From Apostichopus japonicus (lineage: Eukaryota; Echinodermata; Holothuroidea; Aspidochirotida; Stichopodidae), in assembly GCF_037975245.1 (NCBI RefSeq), contig NC_092582.1, positions 4,184,501 to 4,248,500 of the forward strand: a DNA stretch of 64,000 nt, in the 5' to 3' direction. The position numbers and the translations under genes were made by a program. This document shows positions 11,046-21,850 of this stretch, piece by piece. The notes beneath the pieces were generated by a model, which worked only from the letters and a program-made list of their open reading frames with translations, did not search any database and was not told the DNA's origin. Position 1 is the first letter of the stretch. Every line of letters begins with the position of its first letter.

Positions 11046-11262
11046 CGGTGCTGTGGCCGAGTGGGTAAAGGCGGTGGCATTTGAAGCATTGAGGCTTAGC
11101 AATCGGGAGGTTCGGGGTTCGATTCCCGGCCGTATGGAAAGCCGTTTTAACATTTAATAAGGAATTTCAGATATCTCGAAATGATTTCAGATATCTCAAA
11201 TTAAATTACAGATATCTCCAATTTATTTAAGATATCTACAAATAATTGCAGATATCTCATAG
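11046..11262 (+). mobile_element. tRNA-derived SINE with phased GATATC tail
   Basis: The head carries an A-box-like TGGCCGAGTGGGTAAAGGC and a perfect B box GGGTTCGATTCC about 45 bp apart, as in class II (Ser/Leu-like) tRNA genes. The anticodon stem does not pair well, so it is not a functional tRNA. The body ends in five GATATC palindromes starting at 11170, 11190, 11211, 11231 and 11251, each within an ATTNCAGATATCTC-like unit. This looks like a tRNA-derived SINE or a fused tandem tail. Confidence 0.6.
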
Positions 11263-12968
11263 TAAGGTGGGTTTTTCATCCAAGAGAAATCTACGGTTTT
11301 CCCATCTGAAATGACTTTCTAAATTGAAAAGATTCCAAAATTTGAGTTAAATGTTGAATTGGAAGCCACCCGACGTGTAAGTTGTAATCAATAAGCCCTT
11401 GTGGGCTTCTCCCACATTTGTGGTCGCTTAAGCGTCGTAAAAATAACTGCTGCTGATGATTATTATTATTATGCGTTAGAAGAAGTCCTAGAACTAAATT
11501 GGGGGCTTTTGACCACAATTCCTACAGTTCGTTAGTGGTCATGCAAGCATTGAACCATAAACAATGCCGCAGGTAGTAAACTGTCGAAATATTCTCCATG
11601 AAAAGCCGTCGGGGGAGATGTCGGAGTTCACGGTGGGACTCAACCTTCCTATGCCTAACAAAACAATGACATCCGGCCTGATGACGGAGATGCCGGGGAG
11701 GTGGGTCGGGCTGAGCAGGGGTTTGGGGTGACGGGAGAATTAAGTTGATTTAAATTTGGTTTACTTCATTTGTAAGCGATGAGTTTGCTAGACCACGCAA
11801 AGCTCAATTTAACTGTAGAGGTCGAGAGTTTTCCAGTATACATATTCCAATATAATCCTCGGACTTGCACTACCCTTACATCGGAGGAGCTAAATATACA
11901 ACTCTATAGGCTTACACATAAACACAAGCGGTTGTATAGTAAGTATGCTATACTCCTTCAGCCTTTTTCACTCAGTGTAATAGCGTGCAGACTTTCCTTT
12001 GCTATTGCTAATAATGTTTTACTTTCCGAAATATATGTCAGCTAAGCATCTTTCGGTTCCCTTTGGTTTCCTTATAATTTCCTAATTGGTATCTTAATTT
12101 TTCGGACTGATATATAGTATCAGTGTAAGAGATATAACTAGGACAGACACTATGCTTTGAAAGCTCCCCCCACCCACCCCCATACCCAACCCGATGCTTT
12201 ATGTTGGTATTCCTCTTCAATCCACGACTGAATGGTTCATCGTTCTATAAGTTCGAGCTCCATAGGTCCATTCCAATTGATAATTTTTGCAAAATCCAAT
12301 TTCAAGCCTATCATTTTCTAATTAGAATCAAGTGGCTGGCGTAACCATCGGATAACGTCCTAAACTATATAGCATAAAATAAACAAGCTATGGGTAGAGA
12401 ATAGACCCTTTTCCGGGTCCAATTTTACACGCCCAAGATACCAGCCGTTTCAGGCTCGTTGGCAGATCTTACAACGTAACACAAGCTGTGTTGCGGTGTA
12501 GATGAGAGACACAAGAGAGGGCGCCCGACGGTTTTGGACACTGATACTTTCGACAAACATAGCGACACTCACGCCTAAAGCACGGCGAGTTAGCTGTTTT
12601 ATTATATTTCTAAGTTCTGTTGAATTTCATTTTTCTGTAGATGCGGAACGTTTGTATAAGGCCACAAAACTTCGTTAATCAGTTTATACTCTCAATAAAT
12701 GAGGTGATGCAATATGAGGGGGGAGCAGAGTTTGCAATTCTATTTGTGGCGTCCTTTAAACTTTAACCGTACTCTACAAGCTGTGTAGAGCATAATTAGG
12801 TTTCCTCGGATGATACAGTACAGTAGGTAAGTAATGAGGCATGATTTTGTTGTTGTAGATAATTGAGATGATTACTAGATGATAAAAAAGAATGGCGCTA
12901 TATCTCTTCAAGCCATTGCATTTGTCTAAGATTGAGTTAACACTGCGGTGGTGGTATTGGTCTCAATC

Positions 12969-13468
12969 TTAAGGTAGCATACGCCCATTAAAAGCCCCAT
13001 TGACTTACACACTAAATCACAAAAGTAATGTGGTCTCTAAGTCTAGATTAGAAGTTCTCACTAGCTAAACGCTACCTATCACCAGATAGCTGACAAGTTG
13101 GCCTTTCATGGCACCATCAATTTTCCGTACCATGACCGCGCAGATTTCTTTGCTATCAGAGCCGGAAGTTTTCGCCACTTGTAAACAAACCTCTTCACTC
13201 AGTAGTAAACAATTTTCGTACGCTGCTCCTGGGAAGCCTAAAGGGGGTTTAAACTTGCCTCAATTGACCCAACTTTTTTGACCACATGTACTTCCATTCA
13301 TGCTCTTCAACATGCAAGCCAAAAAACACTAGATCATGATTGATAACAGGTCAAAAAAGATCAAAAACAGGTCAAAAAAGTTCTCCTGTTGCTTTTCGGC
13401 ACTTTTCCTGAGATAGGAGAACAATCGCGCGGATGGATAAAGACTCTAATAGGAGTATGCCACCTTAT
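12969..13468 (+). mobile_element. TTAA-flanked MITE family B, copy 1
   Basis: TTAA at 12969 is followed by GGTAGCATACGCCCATTA. The right end is TAATAGGAGTATGCCACC followed by TTAT, so the ends form an 18-bp inverted repeat with mismatches. The whole element matches the reverse complement of 29164-29639, including blocks such as GTCTCTAAGTCTAGAT and CTCTTCACTCAGT. It contains several TTTTTTGACC and AGGTCAAAAAAG motifs and has no coding capacity. Confidence 0.8.
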
Positions 13469-13988
13469 AAAGATACCAGAGCCGTATATTTCACTATTGA
13501 CCACAGGATGACGCCATCTATTGATCGGTAATAGATCAGTGGTGTATAGGGGCGCTGTGCTTGAGAAAGTGGCTCTTGTCCCGTTCAAGCAACCAAAAAT
13601 CATTTGCTCTTTTCGTTCACAAATAATCAGAGACGGAGACTGTTACGCTGTAAGAGTGAAAAACATAGAATCAATTCAGTGCCACAAAAACATTTGTTTC
13701 GTGTCGGAATATCGATCCGGGGAAGATCTTATAAGAACTGTAATCGAATCAAGTGATTATGTCATATTCCCCTGCTAAGTTTCGTTGTAAAGTATATGGC
13801 TGATGCCATCAGACGATGTTAAACATATGGGTGTATTCAAGTATTCAGTTATAGAGAGCATAACATACAAATGTTTCAAAAGGTGATTTCTGGTTAGTGT
13901 AAATAGTAGATTATTCCAAAATGTTGGGAAGGATCAACTATCAGGTGCGTATCCAGGGGGGGGGCGTTGGAGGCGCGCGCCCCCCGGG

Positions 13989-14118
13989 TAAGGAAAAGAG
14001 GAGAGAAAAAAAAGAGAAGAAAAAAGGGAAAAGGAGGGAAAAAAGAAAAGGAGGAGAGAAAGGAAGGGAAAAGAAAAAGAAGAAAGAGAGAAAAAGGAGA
14101 AAAGGAGGGAGCAGAAGA
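13989..14118 (+). repeat. 130-bp polypurine tract
   Basis: The plus strand is almost exclusively A and G for about 130 bases, as AGAGGAGAGAAAAAAAAGAG-like sequence. It opens long frames on both strands that are low-complexity (Lys/Arg/Glu or Ser/Phe/Leu/Pro) and are not genes. Such tracts can adopt triplex structures. Confidence 0.85.
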
Positions 14119-14779
14119 TAGCCAAGACCTCGGGAAGAGAAACGGAGGAACAGTCATAGTTAAAGCGCTGATCCCTATTATATACACAGGGTAGCCAGTG
14201 ACAGATCAAGGATTACGGAGGGGGTGTGCGCCTCACCCTACCCCTTACACCGACAACTCCATTTTTGACGTTTCCATTTTTCCTCTCTCACTAATGTATC
14301 TATATAAATACTATATATGGTCTATCATAACGCGTGTGTGTTTATGGACTATTTAAACAATTGTACAATTGTGCTATATGGAACCAACTGTGGCTGGTCT
14401 TGAACTCGACCGAGTCATCGGGGAACATGACGCATTTCGGGAAGGGGGCGACCGCCCCCCCAGCAAATTTTCTTTATGACATTGCTAGTAAATTCAAAAT
14501 AGACAATGCTTAGATGCAACTTACAAGGCCTGGGACGTGTCATTTTCAGCGATCTGGGAGGCATTTTCGGCCAAAAATTTTCTTGTACGCTTCGCGCCAA
14601 CTCATGGTGGCGCTTCGCTTAGATAGTTTGCCTACAGGCTTCGCCCCTCTCTTGGCAATAACTCGCTACACGCCTGTTCGAATTTGTAAAGCAAATAACA
14701 GATATAATATCATATCAGTGAGCATTGAAATGCATGTTCCACGATGAACAGCCTCAAAAACTGTCTATGTGTGTGTAGT

Positions 14780-15221
14780 CAAAGGCATAGGAGCCCAATT
14801 GGATTTGGGGCTGTAACGACTTGCCCGAAAAAAAGCCAACATTTTTCGCGCGCGAAGCGCGCGTCCAACATATCGATGCCAATATCATATAAGCAAGCAT
14901 CGGCCATTACATCAAATGGCATCGTGTACCGCACGGTCCGTCAAAGTTGCACAGTATACCGCCGGATGTTAATGTAAACAACCAAATGTCTTATGTAGAT
15001 GGAGAAAAAGCATACAGATCCATTTATGTCAAAACACTCTTTTACAGTAGTAATGTCGGCCAAGCTTAGAACTTTATTTTAATTACAAAGGAGATCATTT
15101 TTAAGCTATTCATTGCTATTTATTTTTCTTTCAGTAGGTGCCCGAAAAAATGGGAAAATATTTGGTTGCGGGGGGGGGGGGGGGGCTGCAGCCCCCGCCT
15201 CCTACGGGACCTACGCCTATG
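14780..15221 (+). mobile_element. 442-bp hAT-like MITE with 8-bp TSD
   Basis: The left end is CAAAGGCATAGGAGCCC; the right end on the opposite strand is CATAGGCGTAGGTCCC. The exact 8-bp duplication TGTGTAGT flanks it (14772-14779 and 15222-15229). The interior has a GCGCGCGAAGCGCGCG palindrome and a run of about 16 G. The combination of an 8-bp TSD and CA ends is typical of hAT MITEs. It is inserted within the composite element around it. Confidence 0.82.
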
Positions 15222-16404
15222 TGTGTAGTGTTCGGTTTCGATATAGCTGATATCGGAAATATTTGCTATTTTTCATTTCCTTCAACCAAGTTTTATAATA
15301 GCCATTATAAGAGGTTGCAATATTTCTACACCAATAAATTAACTGTGTCGGAATTTTCCAAAATTTCCTCACCAACATTCTTCATCATACTTTCCTCTAC
15401 TCGTGCAATTTTGACCTGTCTATTAGGGGTTGAAGTGTTTTTTTCTATATTAGTTGTCCATATATTGAATTTTGTGCAACATTATGGGTATGTTTTGAAG
15501 TGATTTTTATTCACGAGAAATGTGAATTTTAAATTCTCAACAAATAATGGGCTTAAAACCTTCAAAAGTGGGTTTTCGGATATTGTGGATATCGTAGAAT
15601 CACCTACAAAAGCAATGATCCATAGGACATGCAGTGAGGTCGAACATGATGTGTAACTGGTGACTATCTCCAAAAAGGTTATGGATGGAAAAAAAAAACT
15701 TTTTTGAAATACTTGGTTCTCAGGCAAAAGTGTTCATCTGGTTGGTCATTTTCAAGCCCGAGAAGTGCCATTTCCGGTGATCTGGGGGGTATCAAAACCA
15801 AAAATTTTCTTGTACGCTCCGCGCCAACCGATGGTGGCGCTCCGCTTAGATAGTAATTCGCGCCCCCCGGGTTAGAAAATCCTGGATACGCGCCTGACTA
15901 TTAATAATAAAATGTCAATGTAAGTGACAAAATATCTATCTAAGGATGTTATATAAACTTGTGGAGTTAGTGAGTGACCAGATTTTTGTTTTTTGCATAT
16001 AGTATTTCGGGTTAACACTGATTCAATTTCAATTTATAAAATAACAAAATTACCGATTATCTGCGATACCGATCCTTGTCGTAGTTTACATCACTTTTTT
16101 AATATTTTTATTTATCATTTTCAAAGTTTGAATTTAAAATAATTCCATTCTATTAAACATTTTACAAAAATCAGTTGGAATTTGGTAAGTACAACGTATT
16201 GCATGCAGTTTTATTTTAACGGCCCCACAATTTCGTTGCTGATTCAGTAAATGACTGTATTCGTGATATCTCGGTTGTATCATTTCAAATTGCCGTGGTA
16301 CGATGACGTCATCACAATAAGTTCCTACATCCCAAACGGAAATGTTATAGAACAATTTTCAAACTTAATAGCACTTTATTTACGTAAAATACATTTTATA
16401 TATT

Positions 16405-16408
<4 letters not shown>

Positions 16409-16500
<92 letters not shown>

Positions 16501-16513
16501 TATATATATATAT
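16409..16513. repeat. (TA)n microsatellite
   Basis: About 105 bases are alternating T and A with two AAATA interruptions. An open frame of Ile/Tyr through it is an artefact. Confidence 0.95.
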
Positions 16514-17342
16514 TTAATCTGTCTCTTAAAGAAAGTAAGTGATACATTAATATAATAAAGTTATATACAATTATGTGATCTGCGTTTTTTAATCAAGTAA
16601 CTATGGTGCACACACTAAAACACTTAAATTGTCAATATTCCATCACTGACTGCTTTGTCACTTACTTATCACCCAAAGGAATGGGGGGGGGGGCGGGAAT
16701 GTTTTCATTGTTTGAGTCTGGTGTCGTTCCGACTGAATTGTACAACTGACAAAGTTGAAAAGAAAGGCAGCCTCTTTGTTAATTCTATGCATGCGATTGC
16801 GTGCGTTTTGGAAATAAATTTGTAACACCCAAGGTGAAGCAACTCTGTTCTGAGACACAAATATCAGCCAATTTGACGTAGAGATGAAATACATATTACT
16901 TATAAATATAGCTACCACGGTATATTGCGTGATGAATAGACTATGTTTGGTTACGAAAACTGCTTGATGTTTCCTTAATTTGATCATATTCAATATGTCA
17001 GTTAAGTTGAGCCTTTCAACGCAAGTGCATAATGATACTTCTAAAAAGTTTCTATAAGCTGTCTTCTTAATCTGGACTTTTAATTTATAGTCATACATGA
17101 TACTCAACGTTCTATTTACTCCAATAATAACGCCAAAGTCCTAAGACCTATACATGTATCTGATACCAGTTTTCGGATATAGGTCGGGTGTTTGATTGTT
17201 TGAGAATAGACCGTCAATCGCTTCATTTCGATGATCGATTTACTCCTTAAAACATCAAGATATTGCACTATCAGCCTCTTATTTATCGGCAATTGAGACC
17301 TACGTCATGGTGTTAATGTTTATAAAAGTCTTCCGATCCCAT

Positions 17343-18102
17343 GATGCGCTGCGCATATCTTAGAAGAATTCCTCTTCGATACACTCTTGAATATTGAATG
17401 CATAGTTATATTAAAGCACTCAGTTCATACGCTTTCGGCAAGCTTAGTAGCGATTAGACATGTATGTTATTAAATGGCACTAACCACCTAGAAATATATG
17501 AGAAATACAGGTAGAAATGTATGTAGAAATCACATGTCATTCACGACGTATTGTCGATACAAGTCAAGCATTTAGCTGTAACCCGTAGTCCCGTACCCTG
17601 ACATGACTAATTTACCAATTTTGGCAGAGGTATAAATCTAATTGCTTTACGTATCGTGTTTCAGCCCAGGCACGTCGAGGGTCCCAATGCAACTTGACGA
17701 AACACGGACGTGAGTATATATGATAGGAAGGCATGAAGCCAGAATTGTGTACTGTAGTGTAGGGGCCCAGACCTACTGTAGCTAGGCCTAAATAAGCCTA
17801 AACGTTAGGACCTAACTTGTAGAAGTAGTGGATCATCTAAGGCAGAGGATGTAAACATGTGCGGTTCATATGGGTTAGGGCCTTCCTGTTTGCATACATG
17901 TCCGTTAGGATAGTCGGCTTGTAAACGTCTTGCAAACGTACGCATCAAGGATGCAAGATGCACTGCGCATGTGTTAGAAATCTTTTTCGTGGCTCTCTTG
18001 AACATTCAATGACGTTGTCCTTGTCAAAGTTGTAAGATGCGCTGCGCATGTGTTAAAAGTCTTCCTCTTCGATGCTCGCTTGAATATTCAATGACGTAGC
18101 TC
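17343..18102 (-). repeat. Three copies of the TESK-like gene's terminal 65 bp
   Basis: Copies lie at 17343-17406, 17957-18022 and 18036-18102. The last one is the real end of the kinase coding region plus stop. All begin GATGCRCTGCGCAT on the plus strand. On the minus strand they encode NIQASIEEEDF-stop (gene), NVQESHEKDF-stop and NIQECIEEEFF-stop, so codons and stop are duplicated in register. The two rightmost copies are about 79 bp apart; the third is about 610 bp further downstream of the gene. Confidence 0.75.
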
Positions 18103-18862
18103 TTATCAGTGATGGACGCTTGTGAATTCTCCTTTTCGGTTGAGCAAAATTAAGCGTTTCCAGCTGCTGCCCTTCGGAGTTTTGGCCTCTATTAAAATTC
18201 AACTGGTTTGAGTTCTCTTCTCCAATTGTTCCTTTCTTTTGCTTTTCATCATTTGCGACCAGTTTGTCATGTATTAGGAAACTGTTCAAACTTTTGTCAA
18301 TAGATTGTTGGATTCTGCCAAAAATTTGAATTATTTCATCCATGTTTACCCAAATAAGATGACCACCTACTACGATAACCAACGAAAGACCAATAGCAAT
18401 AGATATACTAAAAAACTTTGACGATAACAACAACACAACTACTAATACACAGAACATACGTGTCATGGATGCGTAAGGCATTTGACCTTTGACATCTGAT
18501 TCCTCGTTCAATGTCTTAGAGTCTTTTACCGTGTCTTTAGTGTTCGCAGTTATAGTATCTTCTCTGCTATTGCACATATTTAAATTACTCAACTCCCCTG
18601 CCATTTGGTGCAGTCCATTCTTTCGCCGCGGAGAGCAGCTTTTCCCATCTTCCTCCTGCTTGTGACATTGACGATTATTTACATCAGTAATGACGTCACT
18701 ATTGCGTACTTCGGCAACTCCATCTCCTTCGTCTTCGATTTCAGCATGGAGGCATTTCTCTTTCACTTGTTCTTCATCTCCAATCGTCTGATTTATAACC
18801 CCGAGTATCTTTCGTAGACGAGCCTCTATTTCAATAAATGGTGGTCTTCTGGATGCCTCCAA
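18053..18862 (-). CDS. TESK: TESK-like kinase, last exon: end of kinase domain, linker, hydrophobic segment, C-terminal tail
   Basis: The exon is 269 codons plus TAA. The acceptor TTTATTAG at 18863-18864 joins in phase 0 to the exon ending DDCCV. It opens LEASRRPPFIEIEARLRKIL, the conserved end of the TESK/LIMK kinase domain. Residues about 30-130 are an acidic, polar linker. Residues about 136-171 are strongly hydrophobic (FCVLVVVLLLSSKFF then SISIAIGLSLVIVVGGHLIW), enough for one or two membrane passes. A polar tail follows, with a basic RRIHKRPSLIRATSL cluster that could be a basophilic-kinase or 14-3-3 site, and it ends SIEEEDF. Human TESK1 and TESK2 have proline-rich soluble tails, so the hydrophobic stretch is unusual. 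Confidence 0.85.
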   Translation of the reverse strand: MEASRRPPFIEIEARLRKILGVINQTIGDEEQVKEKCLHAEIEDEGDGVAEVRNSDVITDVNNRQCHKQEEDGKSCSPRRKNGLHQMAGELSNLNMCNSREDTITANTKDTVKDSKTLNEESDVKGQMPYASMTRMFCVLVVVLLLSSKFFSISIAIGLSLVIVVGGHLIWVNMDEIIQIFGRIQQSIDKSLNSFLIHDKLVANDEKQKKGTIGEENSNQLNFNRGQNSEGQQLETLNFAQPKRRIHKRPSLIRATSLNIQASIEEEDF

Positions 18863-19039
18863 CTAATAAATAAAACAAAAGCACAACAAGATATAGGCCC
18901 CTAAATCTCAGATCATCATTTGGCTTATAAGAAAAGGAAATGGTTTGTTGAAGACTGCACTATTGTCGGAATGATTTTCAGCTTTCTAATCACGTGCTGT
19001 TGTTTTGACCGATATTGTGGGTCATACATTGGGTCCTAT

Positions 19040-19040
<1 letters not shown>

Positions 19041-19137
<97 letters not shown>

Positions 19138-19167
19138 TTATATATATATATTTATATATATAATACA
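19041..19167. repeat. (CA)n-(TA)n compound microsatellite
   Basis: About 24 bases of CA are followed by about 100 bases of TA with ATTTA interruptions, in the last intron of the kinase gene. It directly precedes the long hairpin at 19207. Confidence 0.95.
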
Positions 19168-19206
19168 TAACAAAAATCCACGTTTATTCCAAAAGAAAAT
19201 ATTATT

Positions 19207-19344
19207 AGAAAAAACCAGAGAAAATAAGATATGACTCATAATTGACAAATAAGGAGTAAGTTTTAGAAAACTTACTCCTTAGTTTCTAAAACTTACTCCT
19301 TATTTGTCAATTATGAGTCATATCTTATTTCTCTGGTTTTCTCT
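19207..19344. repeat. Long hairpin: 62-63 bp inverted repeat with 13-nt loop
   Basis: Arms at 19207-19269 and 19283-19344 are complementary apart from small indels in A or T runs. The core AAGATATGACTCATAATTG appears forward in one arm and inverted in the other. The loop ACTTACTCCTTAG repeats part of the arm. TA-rich tracts flank both sides. It may be a fold-back MITE inserted at TA; transcribed from either strand it would form a near-perfect stem. Confidence 0.85.
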
Positions 19345-19736
19345 AATTATATATATATATATATATATATTGTCCGTGAAATATGTTAATAAGGAGTATA
19401 CTGCATGTTTTGGACTTCCTGTGGGATATTAGGGCCCACTGTAGAAATGCTGTTGTTACCCTTTTATTGCCCTCTTACAATAGCATATGACATGACTGTT
19501 ATAAAACTATGATATATGTGGTGTTACTGTAGTACAACTGTACATTTCTGTTGGATCGTGTAGTATTACCGTATAGTATAACTGTAGTATATTGCACTAC
19601 CATGGTACTACTGTACTAAGACTGTAGTAAACATGTAGGCATTATTGCAATATTGTAGTAATACTTCATTATAATGTAGTGTCTCGCCCAATGATTAGGT
19701 CGATCTATCACGTATCCGCCATATCAGCGTACTCAC

Positions 19737-19823
19737 CACGCAACAATCGTCTGCTAATTGCAACAGCGCCTCTGGACAACTTCCTGCTATCAGACGAAAC
19801 GCCTCCAAATCGAGACCAAAACT
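19737..19823 (-). CDS. TESK: TESK-like kinase, exon encoding kinase subdomain X
   Basis: The exon is 29 codons, phase 0 both sides, with acceptor TTTTTTCGCCAG and donor GTGAGT. It encodes SFGLDLEAFRLIAGSCPEAL then LQLADDCCV. This corresponds to the FGLD...CP..FL.LA..CC block that sits between PADPDYLPRT and the last kinase helix in TESK1/2. Its fit in frame between the flanking exons confirms the gene model. Confidence 0.92.
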
Positions 19824-20804
19824 CTGGCGAAAAAACAACAACATGTCTTGTAATGTTTTATTCTAAAACTGAAATAGACCATCGAATGTTTGATTCCCAT
19901 GTATGGGATGTAGGCTTCAAAAAATCAAACTCGTGTTGTGCACAGGATAAGCTTTAAGCATCCTCCCCAAAAGGGGAGAGAAAGACATGATTCGAAAACA
20001 AGAGTTTATGACATCTTCTGAAAGGATACGTCTGCTTTCAGAAAGAAAAACCAATTTGCCAGGCCCAAGAATGTTTTTTTACCATCAGTTACCTGTTACA
20101 GCACCGAGTTTATATTAGGGATGGATAGATGGAATATACCCAGATGAGAAGGGGAAACGAGATGCACTCTGCATATACCCATACTATATATAGAATTGTG
20201 CGTGTACTGTCAAGTATTAGGCACGGGGTGCTGTCTCTCTCTGAACAATTGAACACTTTCCCAGTGACAGAAAAGGCAATCGAATATATCTCCTTCACAC
20301 TATGTAAAGCTGTGGCCAAAAGGTATGAACTAACGCCCGTGACACGAGATTTCAGGCTCCTTTCCTATACCTCTGCCTGAATTGGAGTTTTATTCTGATT
20401 ACAATATTTATCAACTAGTCCTAGCCTAGCATTTGTTTAAGTAAAACATTGTTTCACTCTTCACTGGTGGTGAATTTGACATCACGATTTAGACAAAACG
20501 GTACAACCACCTGACCTAACTTTAAAATCTTGTAAATGAAATAACTTTGTTCTCTTTTCCTTTTGGTGTCAATTGGGGGGGGGGGGGGGGTGGAAGGGGA
20601 GAAAAGGGAGAGTAATTCATACTTTGCAACTGTATCATAAACGGATGAAATGTGGTCACGATGTTTACTTAGGAGAATCTCTTCTATATTTCTTACCCCC
20701 CTCTCCACAGAAATGAAATTATTGATGACCATAGAACGTTTTTCTCTACGGGTGTAATTTGATTCCGTTTTCTTTTTTACCGAAACTATTCATCCTTTTC
20801 TTAC

Positions 20805-21146
20805 ATTTGTTCTTGGTAGTCTATCTGGGTCCGCTTCAATCCGAGCGATGATCTCACAGAGAATAATTCCGAACGAGAAGACGTCGACTTTCCTAGTGTA
20901 TTCTTCACCTCTGAGCATCTCAGGGGCCATCCAGTAAGCCGTACCCACCACCGACATCCGGCGAGGGGAGTCCGTATCATCCCTGACGTCATCGGCGTCC
21001 GGTTTATCTACAAGACTCGACACGGGGTACCGTTTCGGCATCAGAGGAGAAAGCTGTGCGTCTTGCAGGCTAAGAATTCTGGCTAGTCCGAAATCTGCCA
21101 CGACGACCTGGTAACCACCATCTTCTAATCTTCGAACAAGACAATT
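20805..21146 (-). CDS. TESK: TESK-like kinase, exon with DFG and APE motifs
   Basis: The exon is 114 codons, with acceptor TTTCAG and donor GTAAGA in phase 0. It starts [20 protein letters not shown], completing the catalytic loop (HRDLKPEN) and giving the magnesium-binding DFG. After a 45-residue activation segment with an insert rich in Asp and Ser it reads [19 protein letters not shown], then [20 protein letters not shown] and PDRLPRTN. The DPDRLPRT end and the WMAPE motif are typical of TESK/LIMK kinases, which phosphorylate cofilin/ADF at Ser3. The activation-loop insert looks longer than in human TESK1. Confidence 0.94.
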
Positions 21147-21628
21147 CTGAAAGAGATAGAAAGGTTCGAATAAATAACGCATACACGAATGAAATCAAAA
21201 TTAGATTCTGGTACGTCTGTCTGGCTGGAATATGGACAAAGGGAAAGGGAGTTGACCAACTATATAGCTGGCGAGAGTCCCAGTGACCGGGTCATAACGT
21301 GCGTAAGTTCACCTCCGCGTGTTTACTTAACAGTAATAGAGCATCTCAGACAGTTTCAGAATTTGGAATCTATGAAAAGGACGCAATAAAGAACATATGG
21401 TGTTCGTGTTTGGAAAGAGGCAGCAGAGGGGAGAAGGGGTGTGGGATGTGGGTTGGGGGAGATGGGGTTAGAGGGGGAGATGGGGTGACAAGGGGACAGG
21501 AGATATCACAGTGACTGTGGACGCTAAATAATGGTCAAACTGTAAGATGGCAGAATATTGGCGCCATTACTGACACTCCAGTATTAGACAGCATATCTAA
21601 CTCTACGTACTTTCCTCTCTTTTTTTCC

Positions 21629-21850
21629 TAGACAAGACACAAACTTGATGGGAATGATTTCAAGAACTATGTACCACAAGGATCCATTTTGGGTCCCCAG
21701 ATGGTCACACTGAACACTGCGCCACTCGGTGACGCAATCTCAGCACATGGTGTCAATTATATGACATTCGCTGATGACACACAGTTGCACTTGATCTTGA
21801 ATCGGAGTGACCGCTCAGAACCATTTTATAAACCGTGTGCAAATCAAATG
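21629..21850 (+). pseudogene. Non-LTR retrotransposon reverse transcriptase fragment
   Basis: The plus strand encodes KLDGNDFKNYVPQGSILGPQ then TAPLGDAISAHGVNYMTF and ADDTQLHL. The PQGS.LGP and F/Y-ADD motifs are RT domains 4 and 5 of LINE elements of the CR1/L2/Rex type. Only about 65 residues remain, without upstream or downstream RT motifs, so it is a dead 5'- and 3'-truncated copy. It lies in a kinase intron, antisense to the gene. Confidence 0.8.

Larger units (their letters stand above)
13942..15896 (+). mobile_element. Composite transposon nest bounded by CAGGYGCGTATCCAGG ends
   Basis: The left end reads CAGGTGCGTATCCAGG and the right end, on the other strand, CAGGCGCGTATCCAGG. Both are followed by a GGGGGGCGC stretch. 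The word ACTAT flanks both sides (13937-13941 and 15897-15901), a possible 5-bp duplication. The interior is itself patchy: a purine-rich block, a second broken element starting CAGTGACAGATC near 14194, and a complete 442-bp MITE at 14780-15221. Two internal blocks (14573-14628 and 15797-15854) share TTTTCTTGTACGC with an element at 23450. No intact transposase is seen. Confidence 0.55.
10849..18052. other. Intergenic region between the peroxiredoxin-like and kinase genes
   Basis: This 7-kb stretch separates the peroxiredoxin 5' end from the kinase 3' end. It contains a SINE, a TTAA MITE, a nest of small transposons with a purine tract, a TA microsatellite and copies of the kinase tail. Open frames in it, such as one at 13521-13778 on the plus strand (85 residues) and one at 11779-12045 on the plus strand, show no recognisable family and are not called as genes. 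Confidence 0.6.

Noticed and set aside
11046-11138. Functional tRNA-Ser/Leu gene
   Set aside because: The A and B boxes are good, but the anticodon stem and acceptor stem do not pair, and a repeat tail follows. A tRNA-derived SINE fits better.
11170-11256. CRISPR-like array of GATATC units
   Set aside because: Units are contiguous with no unique spacers, the genome is animal, and no Cas genes are present.
13521-13778. 85-codon plus-strand frame beside a MITE
   Set aside because: The composition is plausible for protein, but there is no motif, start context or splice support.
13894-14209. Overlapping Lys/Arg-rich and Phe/Ser-rich frames on both strands
   Set aside because: They read through the polypurine tract and have no complexity expected of a protein.
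16251-16517. 88-codon frame ending in Ile/Tyr repeats
   Set aside because: It is an artefact of the TA microsatellite. The same applies to frames at 18920-19234 and 51905-52217.
19679-19957. 92-codon plus-strand frame
   Set aside because: It overlaps antisense the kinase exon 19737-19823, which is well supported; the plus-strand frame is a shadow.
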